A stretch of 16,349 nucleotides of DNA. It comes from Deltaproteobacteria bacterium. Lineage in GTDB: Bacteria > Desulfobacterota > Binatia > Binatales > Binataceae. The stretch's first letter is position 1; each line of letters begins with the position of its first letter. The position numbers and the translations under genes were made by a program. Location: positions 1 to 16,349 of the forward strand of contig JAJYMR010000336.1 of assembly GCA_021786815.1 (NCBI GenBank), read 5' to 3'. Below are positions 7,141 through 14,976 of the stretch, in pieces. A model generated the notes under the pieces. That model had not been told where the DNA came from. It was given only the letters and a program-made list of their open reading frames with translations, and made no database searches.

Positions 7141-9288
7141 TCAGGCAAGCCTCGCGACCAGCAGCGCGGCGAGCAGCGCACCGAGCCCGTAGAAGACGTA
7201 TGCATTGAGAAATCCGTGGTGCATCCGGGCAAATCCGTTCGCCACCCAAAGCGCGGCGTCCGAAATTGGATCGAGAACCAGACGGTCGAGAACGTGATTC
7301 TCTCCGCGCGTGCGGCGAATCGCGGCGCGGAAGTGCTTGCCGACCGTCTCGCGCGTGTCCTCCACCGTTGTGGGCCTAAAAACCGCCTCGAAAATTACCC
7401 GCACCGGGTTCGAGAATCCCGTCCCCGTATAAGTCATCTCGGGCAGCAGGCGACGTATTCCTCCGTCCCACACCGTGCGCCGCTCGACGCTGCGGTCTCG
7501 CGCGACGATCAATCGAAACACGACATAGGCGCCGAGTAGCATCAGCAACAGAACCACGGCCATGTACGAAGTGGACATCGCGAACACAACAGGATTCGCG
7601 GCAGTGCCGCGATGCAACACAACGAGCCCGCGACCCGGCATCACGCTCTGGCCGATTTGCGCTCCCAGCTTGTGAAAATCGGCGACGAAACCGGCGGGTA
7701 ATTCACCGTGATGGATATTGCGGGAGAAAAAAGGAGGCACGAGAGCATCCGCGGCGAGCGCCTGATGCGCGATTGGCGCGATCGCGCCGTCGAGGACTGG
7801 AATGACGTAGGTCGGGGCAACGCCCAGCAAAAAGCACAGCACTGCAAGAAACGCCATCGGCACTGCAGCCGACACTCGAGCGCGCGGCGCCTGCGCGGCC
7901 GATTCGGAGCGCGACATGCCGAGAAAAGCCATCGCAAATGCCTTGACGAAGCAGGTGACCGCCAATCCTGCGGTCAGCGCGAGGATCGCACCACAGATCG
8001 CAAAGACGATCTTGACACCGGTCGAAGCAAGTTCGGCGCTCTGGAGCATCGCCTGGAGCGTCAGCCACTCGCTGACGAAACCGTTGAAAGGCGGCAGCGC
8101 GGCGATCGACAGCGCACCCACCAGGAAGAACCCCGCAGTTAGAGGCATCGTCTTTATTAGGCCGCCGAGCCGGTCGATGCTCCGCGTGCCGACGCTCGAA
8201 TCGACCGTTCCCGTCGCACAGAACAACAGGGTTTTATAAATTGAATGGTTGGCCATGTGGTAGAAGGCGGCTGCAAATGCAATTGCCGCTATGGCCGGAT
8301 GATTTGACGCCACGAAGATGAAGCCCGCGCCGAAAGCTGCGGTGATGATTCCCGCGTTCTCGATCGAACTGTGCGCAAGGAGTGTCTTCAGATCGCTTTG
8401 CGTGGTCGCATAGAGGATGCCGAGCAACGCGGTCACGCTGCCGATTATCAATGCGACCAGACCCGGACCCACCGTCGCGACCGGCAGCAAGTCGCCGTTG
8501 ACCCTTACGATCCCGTACAACCCCAGATTGAGAGTTGCGCCGGCGAGCACGGGCACGAACGGCCGCGGCGCAGATGTGTACGCCTGCGGGAGCCAGAAAT
8601 TCACCGGGATCAGCCCGGCCTTGACGCCGAAGCCGAAGAACGCCAGCAGAAAGACGGCCCATCGCGCCTGCTCTCCGAACGCGTTTCCGATCGCTTTCAT
8701 CGAGGCGAATTCGAGTGAGCCGCCTCTTGCCAGGATGATAAACGCCAGTGCGATAAGAATTGTCCCGGCCTCGCCAATCGCCAGCATCAGGTAGCCTGCC
8801 CGGGTGTGCTCAGGCAGTTCATGCTCAAAGTTCACGAGCAGGTAAATCAAGATCGACATCAGCTCCCAGAGCATCAGAAACGATAGTGCGTCTGCCGACA
8901 ATGGGATGAGCACGAGTGTCGCGAAAAGCGCGAAGTACGCGACGCAGAAAGTCCTCAGGCTGTACTTTCCGAGATACGCTGAGAGGTTGCCTGAGGCGAA
9001 AATAGACCCCGGCAACAGGACCAGTCCGGCGACGAAGAGAAAAAGCGCGGAGAGCCGGTCCAACGACAAAGTAAGTGTCGCCAACGAGGGAATCGTCCAT
9101 AGGCTCGCGTGAAAGGATACATCCCCGAACAACGACACGCCGCTTAAGCAGAGCAGAGCAATCGACGCGAGAACTCCCAACGAGCCCAGCGCCATCGGTA
9201 TCCGTCGTTCTTCAACGGCGAGAGGCAAAACGATGCCTGCTCCGCAAAGTCCGAGGATAACGACCAATAGTAAGTCCATGTTCGTCAT
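7141..9288 (-). CDS. hyfB: HyfB/NuoL-type antiporter-like membrane subunit of an Ehr complex
   Basis: The 715-residue product is a polytopic membrane protein (about 16 hydrophobic segments) of the proton-translocating NuoL/HyfB family. Visible landmarks are the TM5 glutamate in LMLWELMS (Glu142), the TM7 lysine in FGFGVKAGLIPVNFWLPQA (Lys223), the HSSIENAGI segment and the HMANHSIYKTLLF segment. In the TM8 position, where relatives often have a lysine (GVMIK-like), this protein reads AGATLNLGLYG, so that charge is missing. A long hydrophilic stretch near 540-600 precedes the final helices, as in HyfB/HycC proteins. It begins with ATG overlapping the stop of the small subunit (ATGA) and is the last gene of the operon. 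In complex I relatives this subunit couples redox energy to proton or sodium movement. Confidence 0.93.
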   Translation of the reverse strand: MTNMDLLLVVILGLCGAGIVLPLAVEERRIPMALGSLGVLASIALLCLSGVSLFGDVSFHASLWTIPSLATLTLSLDRLSALFLFVAGLVLLPGSIFASGNLSAYLGKYSLRTFCVAYFALFATLVLIPLSADALSFLMLWELMSILIYLLVNFEHELPEHTRAGYLMLAIGEAGTILIALAFIILARGGSLEFASMKAIGNAFGEQARWAVFLLAFFGFGVKAGLIPVNFWLPQAYTSAPRPFVPVLAGATLNLGLYGIVRVNGDLLPVATVGPGLVALIIGSVTALLGILYATTQSDLKTLLAHSSIENAGIITAAFGAGFIFVASNHPAIAAIAFAAAFYHMANHSIYKTLLFCATGTVDSSVGTRSIDRLGGLIKTMPLTAGFFLVGALSIAALPPFNGFVSEWLTLQAMLQSAELASTGVKIVFAICGAILALTAGLAVTCFVKAFAMAFLGMSRSESAAQAPRARVSAAVPMAFLAVLCFLLGVAPTYVIPVLDGAIAPIAHQALAADALVPPFFSRNIHHGELPAGFVADFHKLGAQIGQSVMPGRGLVVLHRGTAANPVVFAMSTSYMAVVLLLMLLGAYVVFRLIVARDRSVERRTVWDGGIRRLLPEMTYTGTGFSNPVRVIFEAVFRPTTVEDTRETVGKHFRAAIRRTRGENHVLDRLVLDPISDAALWVANGFARMHHGFLNAYVFYGLGALLAALLVARLA

Positions 9289-10058
9289 CCCGGCGCCTCG
9301 GTCGAGTCTTCCGCTCGGCGATATAGCAGCGCGGGTGGCTTTCGGCCCGCGGCCACCAATAGTCCGTGCAGAATCGCGAGCGGAGGAGGAGGATTGCCCG
9401 GCACCTCGACATCAACCGGAAGAAAGTCGCCGACCCCGCCAGCGCACATGAAGCTACGGCCGAAAATTCCTCCCGATAGTGCACACGCCCCCACGGCGAC
9501 GACCCGCTTCGGCGTCGGCATCGCGTCGTAGGCTTTCCGAAGCGGTAATCGCATATGCTCGGTCAGCGCTCCGACCACCAGCAGGAGATCGGCGTGACGC
9601 GGCGTTGGCGTAAGGAAAAAGCCGAGCCGATGCATGTTGTAATAGGGATTATTGAGTTGCTTGACCTCGTTAAGACACGCACCACAATCGCCCGCATCGA
9701 CAACCAGTATATGAATTGAGCGACTGAAGGCCGGACCGAAACGGCGATCGTGATCGTTGCTGTTCGGCGTTACACCTGCACATTCGAAATCGCGTTCGCG
9801 CTCCCATTCCATCGGGCTGTCCGTGCCGCGCGCGCATCGGAAGCAATGAATGCATCGGCGCAGATTCACATCCACCCCCGCCTGAGCCGGTTCAAGAGCT
9901 GAGGTCGGACAGCGTGTCACCATCATTTGCGCCATGTCTGGAGACATTCGCGTGGCGACGGGCAGGCCCGGCGACATTCCAGGCGCGGTTTCGATGGTGC
10001 GCGGATAGCGTGTGCTTTTGATCCCAGTCCTAAGACCCTTGATAACCCATTGACTCAT
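9285..10058 (-). CDS. hyfI: Ehr small subunit: one-cluster ferredoxin domain fused to a NuoB/HyfI domain
   Basis: Residues 1-80 match the start of HyfH-type ferredoxin subunits (GLRTGIKSTRYPRTIETAPG). Only Cys50 of the first motif and Cys69, Cys72 and Cys75 of the second remain, which are exactly the ligands of one [4Fe-4S] cluster. Residues 110-240 are a NuoB/HyfI domain (DAGDCGAC, TPRHADLLLVVGALTEHM, AVGACALSGGIFG, CAGGVGDFLPVDVEVPG). Three N2/proximal-cluster Cys are present (125, 128, 192), but the fourth, normally in PGCPP, is Asn222 (codon AAT). Cys205, in FMCAGG, and Cys93 are other possible ligands. The protein would be the electron-transfer subunit docked on the membrane arm beside the HyfG-like subunit. 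It starts at ATG 10058, 15 bases after the hyfG stop. A sequencing error is unlikely for Asn222, since two bases differ from a Cys codon. Confidence 0.93.
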   Translation of the reverse strand: MSQWVIKGLRTGIKSTRYPRTIETAPGMSPGLPVATRMSPDMAQMMVTRCPTSALEPAQAGVDVNLRRCIHCFRCARGTDSPMEWERERDFECAGVTPNSNDHDRRFGPAFSRSIHILVVDAGDCGACLNEVKQLNNPYYNMHRLGFFLTPTPRHADLLLVVGALTEHMRLPLRKAYDAMPTPKRVVAVGACALSGGIFGRSFMCAGGVGDFLPVDVEVPGNPPPPLAILHGLLVAAGRKPPALLYRRAEDSTEAPG

Positions 10059-10073
10059 AACTTCGCCGTCGCG

Positions 10074-11660
10074 TTATCGATCGTTTTCGTGAACGGAAAG
10101 TGCAAAGCTTGCGAGGATTATCGGAAAGTCCTGGAATGCGAAATTCTCAGCCGCAAGGCGGAATCCGTGCCAGTTGGCGAACGACGGCGTCACTATTCTG
10201 TATCGTTCGACTACGCCGCCCTCGCCCAGCCGGATCCAGTGAAGTGCCGCTCCACCGGGGGCTTCGACCCAGCCGAGGGCAGCGCCCGGCCGCAGGGCCG
10301 TTTCGGGCGTTCGAAAGCGTCCCGCAGGAATGCGTTGCACGATTTCTGAGATGATCCGCGCGGACTGCTCGGCCTCGCGAAAGAACAGTCGCAGCCGCGC
10401 GTAGCCGTCGCCTTCGGACTCCTGCGGAACCTCGAACTCGACCCGGTCGTATCCGCAATACGGCGCTACCTTGCGAAGATCGCGAGAAAGCCCCGACGCT
10501 CGGGCTATCGGTCCCACCAAGCCGAAGTCGCGCGCGTTCGACACCGAAACCTTGCCAACGTCCTCTAGCCGGTCGAGAAAACTGCTTGACGTGCTCAACA
10601 TGCCTTGCAGCACAGCAAGCTTGTCGCTCACTTGCGCAATCTGTACCGCGGCGCGGCGGCACACCGCATCATCGAGGTCTGTCGCCAGCCCTCCGAAGAC
10701 GTTCATCCCGAAAAGATACCGATGGCCGGTCAGAGAGCCTGAAATCCTCAGCAGCTCCTCTTCGAGGATCGCCGCCTGAGCGGCGGACACGGCCAGCCCC
10801 GTCGATTCGCAGATTCCCGCGATCGCCGCAACGTGATGCCTGAGCCGCTCGAACTCCGCGAGGAACACTCGCAACCAAGATGCACGTTCGGGCACTTCGA
10901 CCTGGCACAAGCCCTCGACGCCCTGGCATAACCCGAGCGAATGCGCGAACGCCGACGTTCCGCTGATCCGTTCGGCAATCAACAGCGCGTCGTCGGCCTG
11001 CCGGCCTTCGGCGATCTTTTCGAGCCCGCGATAGGCATAGAACAGTCGCGGCTGAGCACGGATAACGTCCTCGCCCACGGTCTCGAGTTGGAAATAGACA
11101 GGCGCGATTGCCGCCGAATGAACGGGGCCAACCGGCATCCCGAAAGCACCCGCTTCCTCGACGATTCGGCGGGGTTTCCAGTTCAAATCAGGCTCGCGAT
11201 TAGTCACTGGACGCGACCCGTCGAAGCCCTTGCGCATCGGCGCGACGCCCTCCTGCCAGACATCGTTGTGAAGCACGAAATCACCCAACCGGGGATGGCC
11301 TTCAAACTCAAGTCCGAACAAATCTTCGGCTTCGCGCTCGTGCCAGTCCGCGGCGTAAATTAGTCGGCTGACGCTGGGTACTCGTTCCTCACCCGCGTGC
11401 AGGTATGTGACTACATGCGTCCAGCCCGAATCCTGCCCATAGAAAACGTATCTCAGTTGCCATGGCGTTCCCTGCTCAACGATCAAGCCGCCGAAGCTAC
11501 ACTCGCGCTCAGCGAATAACCAATTGCAGATCGCCGGCAGTTCCGACGTTTCGCACTCCAGGTGGCAGGCGGCCGCGTCACCGCCGTTCAAGCTCGGCCG
11601 GACTTTGCCGGTCCATCGGGCTTTTGCCTCCTCCAACACTCGCAGCAATTCGGGCGGCAT
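10074..11660 (-). CDS. hyfG: Ehr large subunit: NuoC/NuoD (HyfG-like) fusion without NiFe ligands
   Basis: The product joins an N-terminal NuoC-type domain (ADWHEREAEDLFGLEFEGHP at about 105-124) to a NuoD/HyfG domain (GPVHSAAIAP, YRGLEKIAEGR, GHRYLFGMNVFGG, GPIARASGLSRDLRK, PGGAALHW, RYRIVTPSFANW). In hydrogenases the first site reads CGxCxxxH; here it is SGTSAFAH (Ser234, Ser237, counted from the TTG). The second site, DPCxxC near the C-terminus, is replaced by SFALSVHENDR, and the protein stops there with no cleavable tail. NiFe cannot be bound in the usual way, which is the mark of energy-converting-hydrogenase-related (Ehr) complexes. ATG 11660 is chosen because GAGG lies at 11670-11667; the TTG just before it adds one residue. 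The large/small subunit pair probably accepts electrons from ferredoxin or another donor, unknown here. Confidence 0.95.
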   Translation of the reverse strand: MPPELLRVLEEAKARWTGKVRPSLNGGDAAACHLECETSELPAICNWLFAERECSFGGLIVEQGTPWQLRYVFYGQDSGWTHVVTYLHAGEERVPSVSRLIYAADWHEREAEDLFGLEFEGHPRLGDFVLHNDVWQEGVAPMRKGFDGSRPVTNREPDLNWKPRRIVEEAGAFGMPVGPVHSAAIAPVYFQLETVGEDVIRAQPRLFYAYRGLEKIAEGRQADDALLIAERISGTSAFAHSLGLCQGVEGLCQVEVPERASWLRVFLAEFERLRHHVAAIAGICESTGLAVSAAQAAILEEELLRISGSLTGHRYLFGMNVFGGLATDLDDAVCRRAAVQIAQVSDKLAVLQGMLSTSSSFLDRLEDVGKVSVSNARDFGLVGPIARASGLSRDLRKVAPYCGYDRVEFEVPQESEGDGYARLRLFFREAEQSARIISEIVQRIPAGRFRTPETALRPGAALGWVEAPGGAALHWIRLGEGGVVERYRIVTPSFANWHGFRLAAENFAFQDFPIILASFALSVHENDR

Positions 11661-11663
11661 CAA

Positions 11664-13106
11664 TTACCTCGCGAGTCCCTCGGCCGCCATCTGGAGAAGA
11701 CGATGGAGCGGCGGCGGCATATAAACGCCGAGTATGACGATCGGTGCTGCGGCGATAATCAGCGTTAGTACCGAACTCAGTGGCAATTTGACCGGGGCAG
11801 CATCTCCAGGCACCGGCTCCGCCTGTCCGAATGTCATCCGATTGAGATGGTGCAGAATTCCGAAGAATGCGACGACGATAAAGGCTGCGAGCAATCCGAT
11901 TGCGACATAATGCTGTCCGGCTATACCCGACCGGAGGATCGAGAACTCGCTCAGGAAGACCGCCAGCGGTGGTGCGCCGGCGATCGCGATGCCTCCGAAC
12001 AAGAGAGCAGTCCCGGCGACCGGCGAGGTTCGTATCAGTCCCCGCACGTCGGCGATCTGCCGCGTGTCGACCGTGAGCATTGTCGTACCTGCGGCGAAGA
12101 AACAAAAGGACTTGGTCAGGGAATGATTGAGAATTTGATAGACAGCCCCATAGTGAGCGGCGGCGCCCCCCAGTCCCGCAGCGGTCAGGATGATTCCCAT
12201 ATGCTCCACGGTGGAGAATGCGAACAGACGCTTGTAGTCAGTCACCTGCAGAATCAGAAATGCGGCGATCCCCACCGAAATCAGGCCGACAACGATAGCC
12301 CAGCGATCGACGTCGATGCGGCCGGATGCATTGAGAATCGGCAGCATCCTAAGGATCACGTAAAGCACGACCGTAGTTTTAACGCCCGACAGTAACGCGC
12401 AAACCGGCGAAGGCGCCTGACTATGGGCGTCGGGAAGCCAGGTATGAAGGGGCACCAGTCCGGCTTTCGCGCCGAAACCCACCAGGATCAGAAGGAACGC
12501 CGATTCAAGGACGCCGGACGAGACCTTCGGCGCGAGCGTTACCAGTCCGCGCCACGTGAAAGGCGCGTCGCCGAACCGCGTTGCGCGGAACAGGACGATA
12601 AAGCCGAGCAACGCCATCGCGCCGCCCATGATTGTCAAAATCGAATACTTCCACGCCGCTTCAACCGCCTCGGGCGTATTGTCAAACGCAACGAGATAAA
12701 TTCCGAAGATCGTCGTGAGCTCAACCGCGGTCCAGACCAACGCGGGTTCGACCAGCATCGGCACCGCGAGCATCGCGAAGACGAAGAGGTTGTAATTGGA
12801 ATAGTATCGGCGCAGGTGGCGCGAATCCTTTTCACGCGCGACATATCCCCACGAGAACAGCGCCGCGGTCATCCCAACGACGGCAACAAGCAGCAGTATC
12901 AGCGCCCCGAGACCATCCAATTCGATCCAACCGGCCACGCCGACTACTTGCGCGCCCGCCGCGACCGTCAATGCGGCCCTGCCGGAAATCAGAACGGCGC
13001 CGACGGCGGCCAGAAGAGTCGTCGCTGGGGCCACGCGGCGTCCCAGAGGCAGCGACGAGACGAGCGCTGCGACAAGCGGCAGAGCCAGGATCACAAAGAG
13101 TGTCAT
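11664..13106 (-). CDS. hyfF: HyfF/NuoN-type antiporter-like membrane subunit
   Basis: The 480-residue polytopic protein (about 14 hydrophobic segments) belongs to the proton-translocating NuoL/M/N family. It has the TM5 glutamate (Glu129 in WTAVELTTIFG), the TM7 lysine (Lys214 in GFGAKAGLVPLHTWLPDAHS), a TM8 lysine (Lys243 in LLSGVKTTVVLY) and the FAFSTVEHMGI and NHSLTKSFCFF segments. All the charged residues of the coupling pathway that I can place are present, unlike the HyfB-like subunit of the same operon. ATG 13106 overlaps the hyfE stop (ATGA) and is preceded by a purine-rich GGAGGG. Its stop lies within the ribosome site of hyfG. It is part of the membrane arm of the Ehr complex. Confidence 0.94.
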   Translation of the reverse strand: MTLFVILALPLVAALVSSLPLGRRVAPATTLLAAVGAVLISGRAALTVAAGAQVVGVAGWIELDGLGALILLLVAVVGMTAALFSWGYVAREKDSRHLRRYYSNYNLFVFAMLAVPMLVEPALVWTAVELTTIFGIYLVAFDNTPEAVEAAWKYSILTIMGGAMALLGFIVLFRATRFGDAPFTWRGLVTLAPKVSSGVLESAFLLILVGFGAKAGLVPLHTWLPDAHSQAPSPVCALLSGVKTTVVLYVILRMLPILNASGRIDVDRWAIVVGLISVGIAAFLILQVTDYKRLFAFSTVEHMGIILTAAGLGGAAAHYGAVYQILNHSLTKSFCFFAAGTTMLTVDTRQIADVRGLIRTSPVAGTALLFGGIAIAGAPPLAVFLSEFSILRSGIAGQHYVAIGLLAAFIVVAFFGILHHLNRMTFGQAEPVPGDAAPVKLPLSSVLTLIIAAAPIVILGVYMPPPLHRLLQMAAEGLAR

Positions 13107-13783
13107 TCCGCTCCACCCTCCCGCAGACTTCGCAACGCGCCGACCTCGGTCGTACCCACCCGCTCCTGCGTAATCCGAGTAAGTATCCCGATCACCAGTG
13201 CGATAATCAGCATGTCAAACGGGAAGGCCATTTCCGCTACCAGCGGTAGTCTTGGCGCAATCGCGATTCCCGCGAACAGCGAACCGTTTTCGATCGCGAA
13301 AATCCCTATCAATTGCGGCACGGCCTCGCGCCTGACGGCGAGCGTGAATGCTCCGAGCAGCAGTCCAGCGAGGCCCACCGGCACGTTTATATTACCCATC
13401 GAGCCGGCCGCCGGGGGAAGTATGACCGCCAGGAAGTAAGCTGTAATTGTCAGCGCCAGCGCGACGAGCAACGAGCTGGGGATGTTGAGTACCTGATCGA
13501 TCTCGCGTCGCCGGAACAGCTCTTCGCGCACGTAGCGCCGCAGAAGCCACGGGATCAACAATGGCTTGATCGTGAAATCGAGCAACGCAACCGCGATTAG
13601 GTCCGGCACGCGCATACCGATTGCTATCAGGAATATCGACGCGACAAGGGCGAGCGATTGCAGCCTGAAGAAGCGCACGCATCCCTGCATCTGCCGCGTT
13701 GCAAGCAGTCCGAAGGCGCTCAGCAGGAAGACTCCGGCGGCCAGACCGTTGAGCGATGCGAGTACCGGCATCAAAGTGTCCAT
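13103..13783 (-). CDS. hyfE: HyfE-like membrane subunit (NuoK-related)
   Basis: The 226-residue membrane protein has about seven hydrophobic segments. The C-terminal part resembles NuoK (RREAVPQLIGIFAIENG, then MAFPFDMLIIALVIGIL), with membrane-embedded acidic residues that fit the proton pathway. The N-terminal part is the extra region typical of HyfE proteins, which are about 215-230 residues long. It starts with ATG 8 bases after the hyfC stop, with TAGGAAA as a weak ribosome site, and its stop overlaps the hyfF start. It would join the HyfC-like subunit to the antiporter-like subunits. Confidence 0.92.
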   Translation of the reverse strand: MDTLMPVLASLNGLAAGVFLLSAFGLLATRQMQGCVRFFRLQSLALVASIFLIAIGMRVPDLIAVALLDFTIKPLLIPWLLRRYVREELFRRREIDQVLNIPSSLLVALALTITAYFLAVILPPAAGSMGNINVPVGLAGLLLGAFTLAVRREAVPQLIGIFAIENGSLFAGIAIAPRLPLVAEMAFPFDMLIIALVIGILTRITQERVGTTEVGALRSLREGGAE

Positions 13784-13791
13784 GGTGTTTC

Positions 13792-14739
13792 CTAGAACCT
13801 GAGCAGCCCCGTGATCATCGCGACCACGGACGTTACAAAGGCCGCGCCCAAAAATTCGCTGACTCGAAACAACCGCAGCTTCGCCAACGAAGATTCAATT
13901 ACGACCAGGACGAGGATAAACAGGCCGATCTTGAACAGGACGAGCGGGGCCGCCAAAAGCACGTCGCCGATGCTCTGCCCATGCGCAAGGCCCCAAGGGC
14001 TTACGAGCACGTTCAGCAGGATGCACATCAGCACCAGTAGCTTCATCTGGCCGCCCCACTTCATCAGTGCCATCCCGCTGCCCGAGTATTCGAGGTTCTT
14101 GGACTCGTCGATCATCGCCAACTCGAAATGCCCGCTCGGATTGTCAACCGGGATGCGCCCGGCCTCGGCCAGGATCAGCATCACGAAAGCGATTACGAGC
14201 AGCACGTGTGAAGGCGCGAAAAACTCTGGGAGCGTTACCCAGTGTTCCTGCACGATGTAGGGGATGGTCGAGCCCGCGATGAACGAGACCGTGAAGAAAA
14301 CAATCATGAAAACCGGCTCTGCGAGAAAGCCCACCATCCGTGTGCGGCTCGCGCCCATCGGACCGTAGGGATTGGCAGTGTCCACGGCTGCGAGCGTCGC
14401 AAAGAACCCGCCCAGCGCCAGCACGAAACCGCCGCCCAGCATATCGCCCATGAACGCGAAGAAGAGCGGGTAGCTCGTGAGCACAGGAATCAACGTGGTG
14501 ACGAAAATCGGGGCGACGAACACGACGTACGGCGTGACGCGGAATATCCACGACGCGTGTTCCGAGACGACTTCGTCCTTGTTGAAGAACTTTCTAAGGT
14601 CGCGGTAGGGCTGAAAAATACTGGGGCCGCGGCGGGATTGAACGACTTCCTTCAGGCGCGCCAGGACTCCCGACACCAGCGGAGCCAGCGCGATCACAAA
14701 CAGCACCTGGAGCAGGTTGAACCCTATCGAACGAGCCAT
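13792..14739 (-). CDS. hyfC: HyfC-like membrane subunit (NuoH-related)
   Basis: The 315-residue protein is the NuoH/HyfC-type anchor that links the peripheral redox arm to the membrane arm. Diagnostic segments are RRGPSIFQPYRDLRKFF (about 36-52), ASRTRMVGFLAEP (about 130-141) and AEAGRIPVDNPSGHFELAMI (191-210), the last containing the conserved acidic loop contacting the peripheral subunits. About eight hydrophobic helices are visible and the length is normal. It is the first gene of the operon; ATG 14739 is preceded closely by GAGGG. A strong terminator lies upstream, so transcription most likely starts between about 14840 and 14745, although I see no clear promoter boxes. Confidence 0.95.
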   Translation of the reverse strand: MARSIGFNLLQVLFVIALAPLVSGVLARLKEVVQSRRGPSIFQPYRDLRKFFNKDEVVSEHASWIFRVTPYVVFVAPIFVTTLIPVLTSYPLFFAFMGDMLGGGFVLALGGFFATLAAVDTANPYGPMGASRTRMVGFLAEPVFMIVFFTVSFIAGSTIPYIVQEHWVTLPEFFAPSHVLLVIAFVMLILAEAGRIPVDNPSGHFELAMIDESKNLEYSGSGMALMKWGGQMKLLVLMCILLNVLVSPWGLAHGQSIGDVLLAAPLVLFKIGLFILVLVVIESSLAKLRLFRVSEFLGAAFVTSVVAMITGLLRF

Positions 14740-14781
14740 CGTCCCTCTACCCGGTCGCTATTAGTTACCTTCCCGTCAGCG

Positions 14782-14798
14782 GACGCGGAGTTCGCGTC
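14782..14798 (-). promoter_or_regulatory. Inverted repeat in the hyfC leader
   Basis: A perfect 6-base inverted repeat, GACGCG and CGCGTC separated by 5 bases, lies 43 to 59 bases before the hyfC start codon. It could be an operator or a leader hairpin. The symmetry is directly visible; chance is not excluded in GC-rich DNA. Confidence 0.25.
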
Positions 14799-14835
14799 TG
14801 CTTGCGAGAGAACCTACGCTCAGAAGTAGGGGACT

Positions 14836-14879
14836 GAAAAACGAAAAAACCCCTACCGGCTTGCGCCTCGGTAGGGGTT
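14836..14879 (-). terminator. Intrinsic terminator after the DUF190-CBS gene
   Basis: On the minus strand an 11-base perfect stem (AACCCCTACCG/CGGTAGGGGTT, loop of 10 bases, 14879-14848) runs into TTTTTT and then a second T run. There is no T run on the other side, so it acts in the minus direction only. It ends the transcript of the gene at 14977 and separates it from the hyf operon. Confidence 0.88.
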
Positions 14880-14976
14880 ATCAGCCCTGCTCAGGAAAGG
14901 GCGGTTCCGGTGAACCCCATCACCACCACTCGTTATAGCGAGTTTAACAGGCGACTTGCGTCAGTCAAATGAATCT

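Noticed and set aside
10166..10173. Second TGGCACG match to a sigma-54 -24 box
   Set aside because: Inside the hyfG coding region and without a -12 box at the right distance; shows that such matches arise by chance here.
12423..13439. 338-codon plus-strand open frame
   Set aside because: Antisense to hyfF and hyfE, with an Arg/Gln/Asp-rich translation typical of the reverse complement of membrane-protein genes.
7141..14739. Annotation as hydrogenase 4 or formate hydrogenlyase
   Set aside because: All four NiFe-binding Cys are missing from the large subunit, and no formate dehydrogenase or maturation genes are present.
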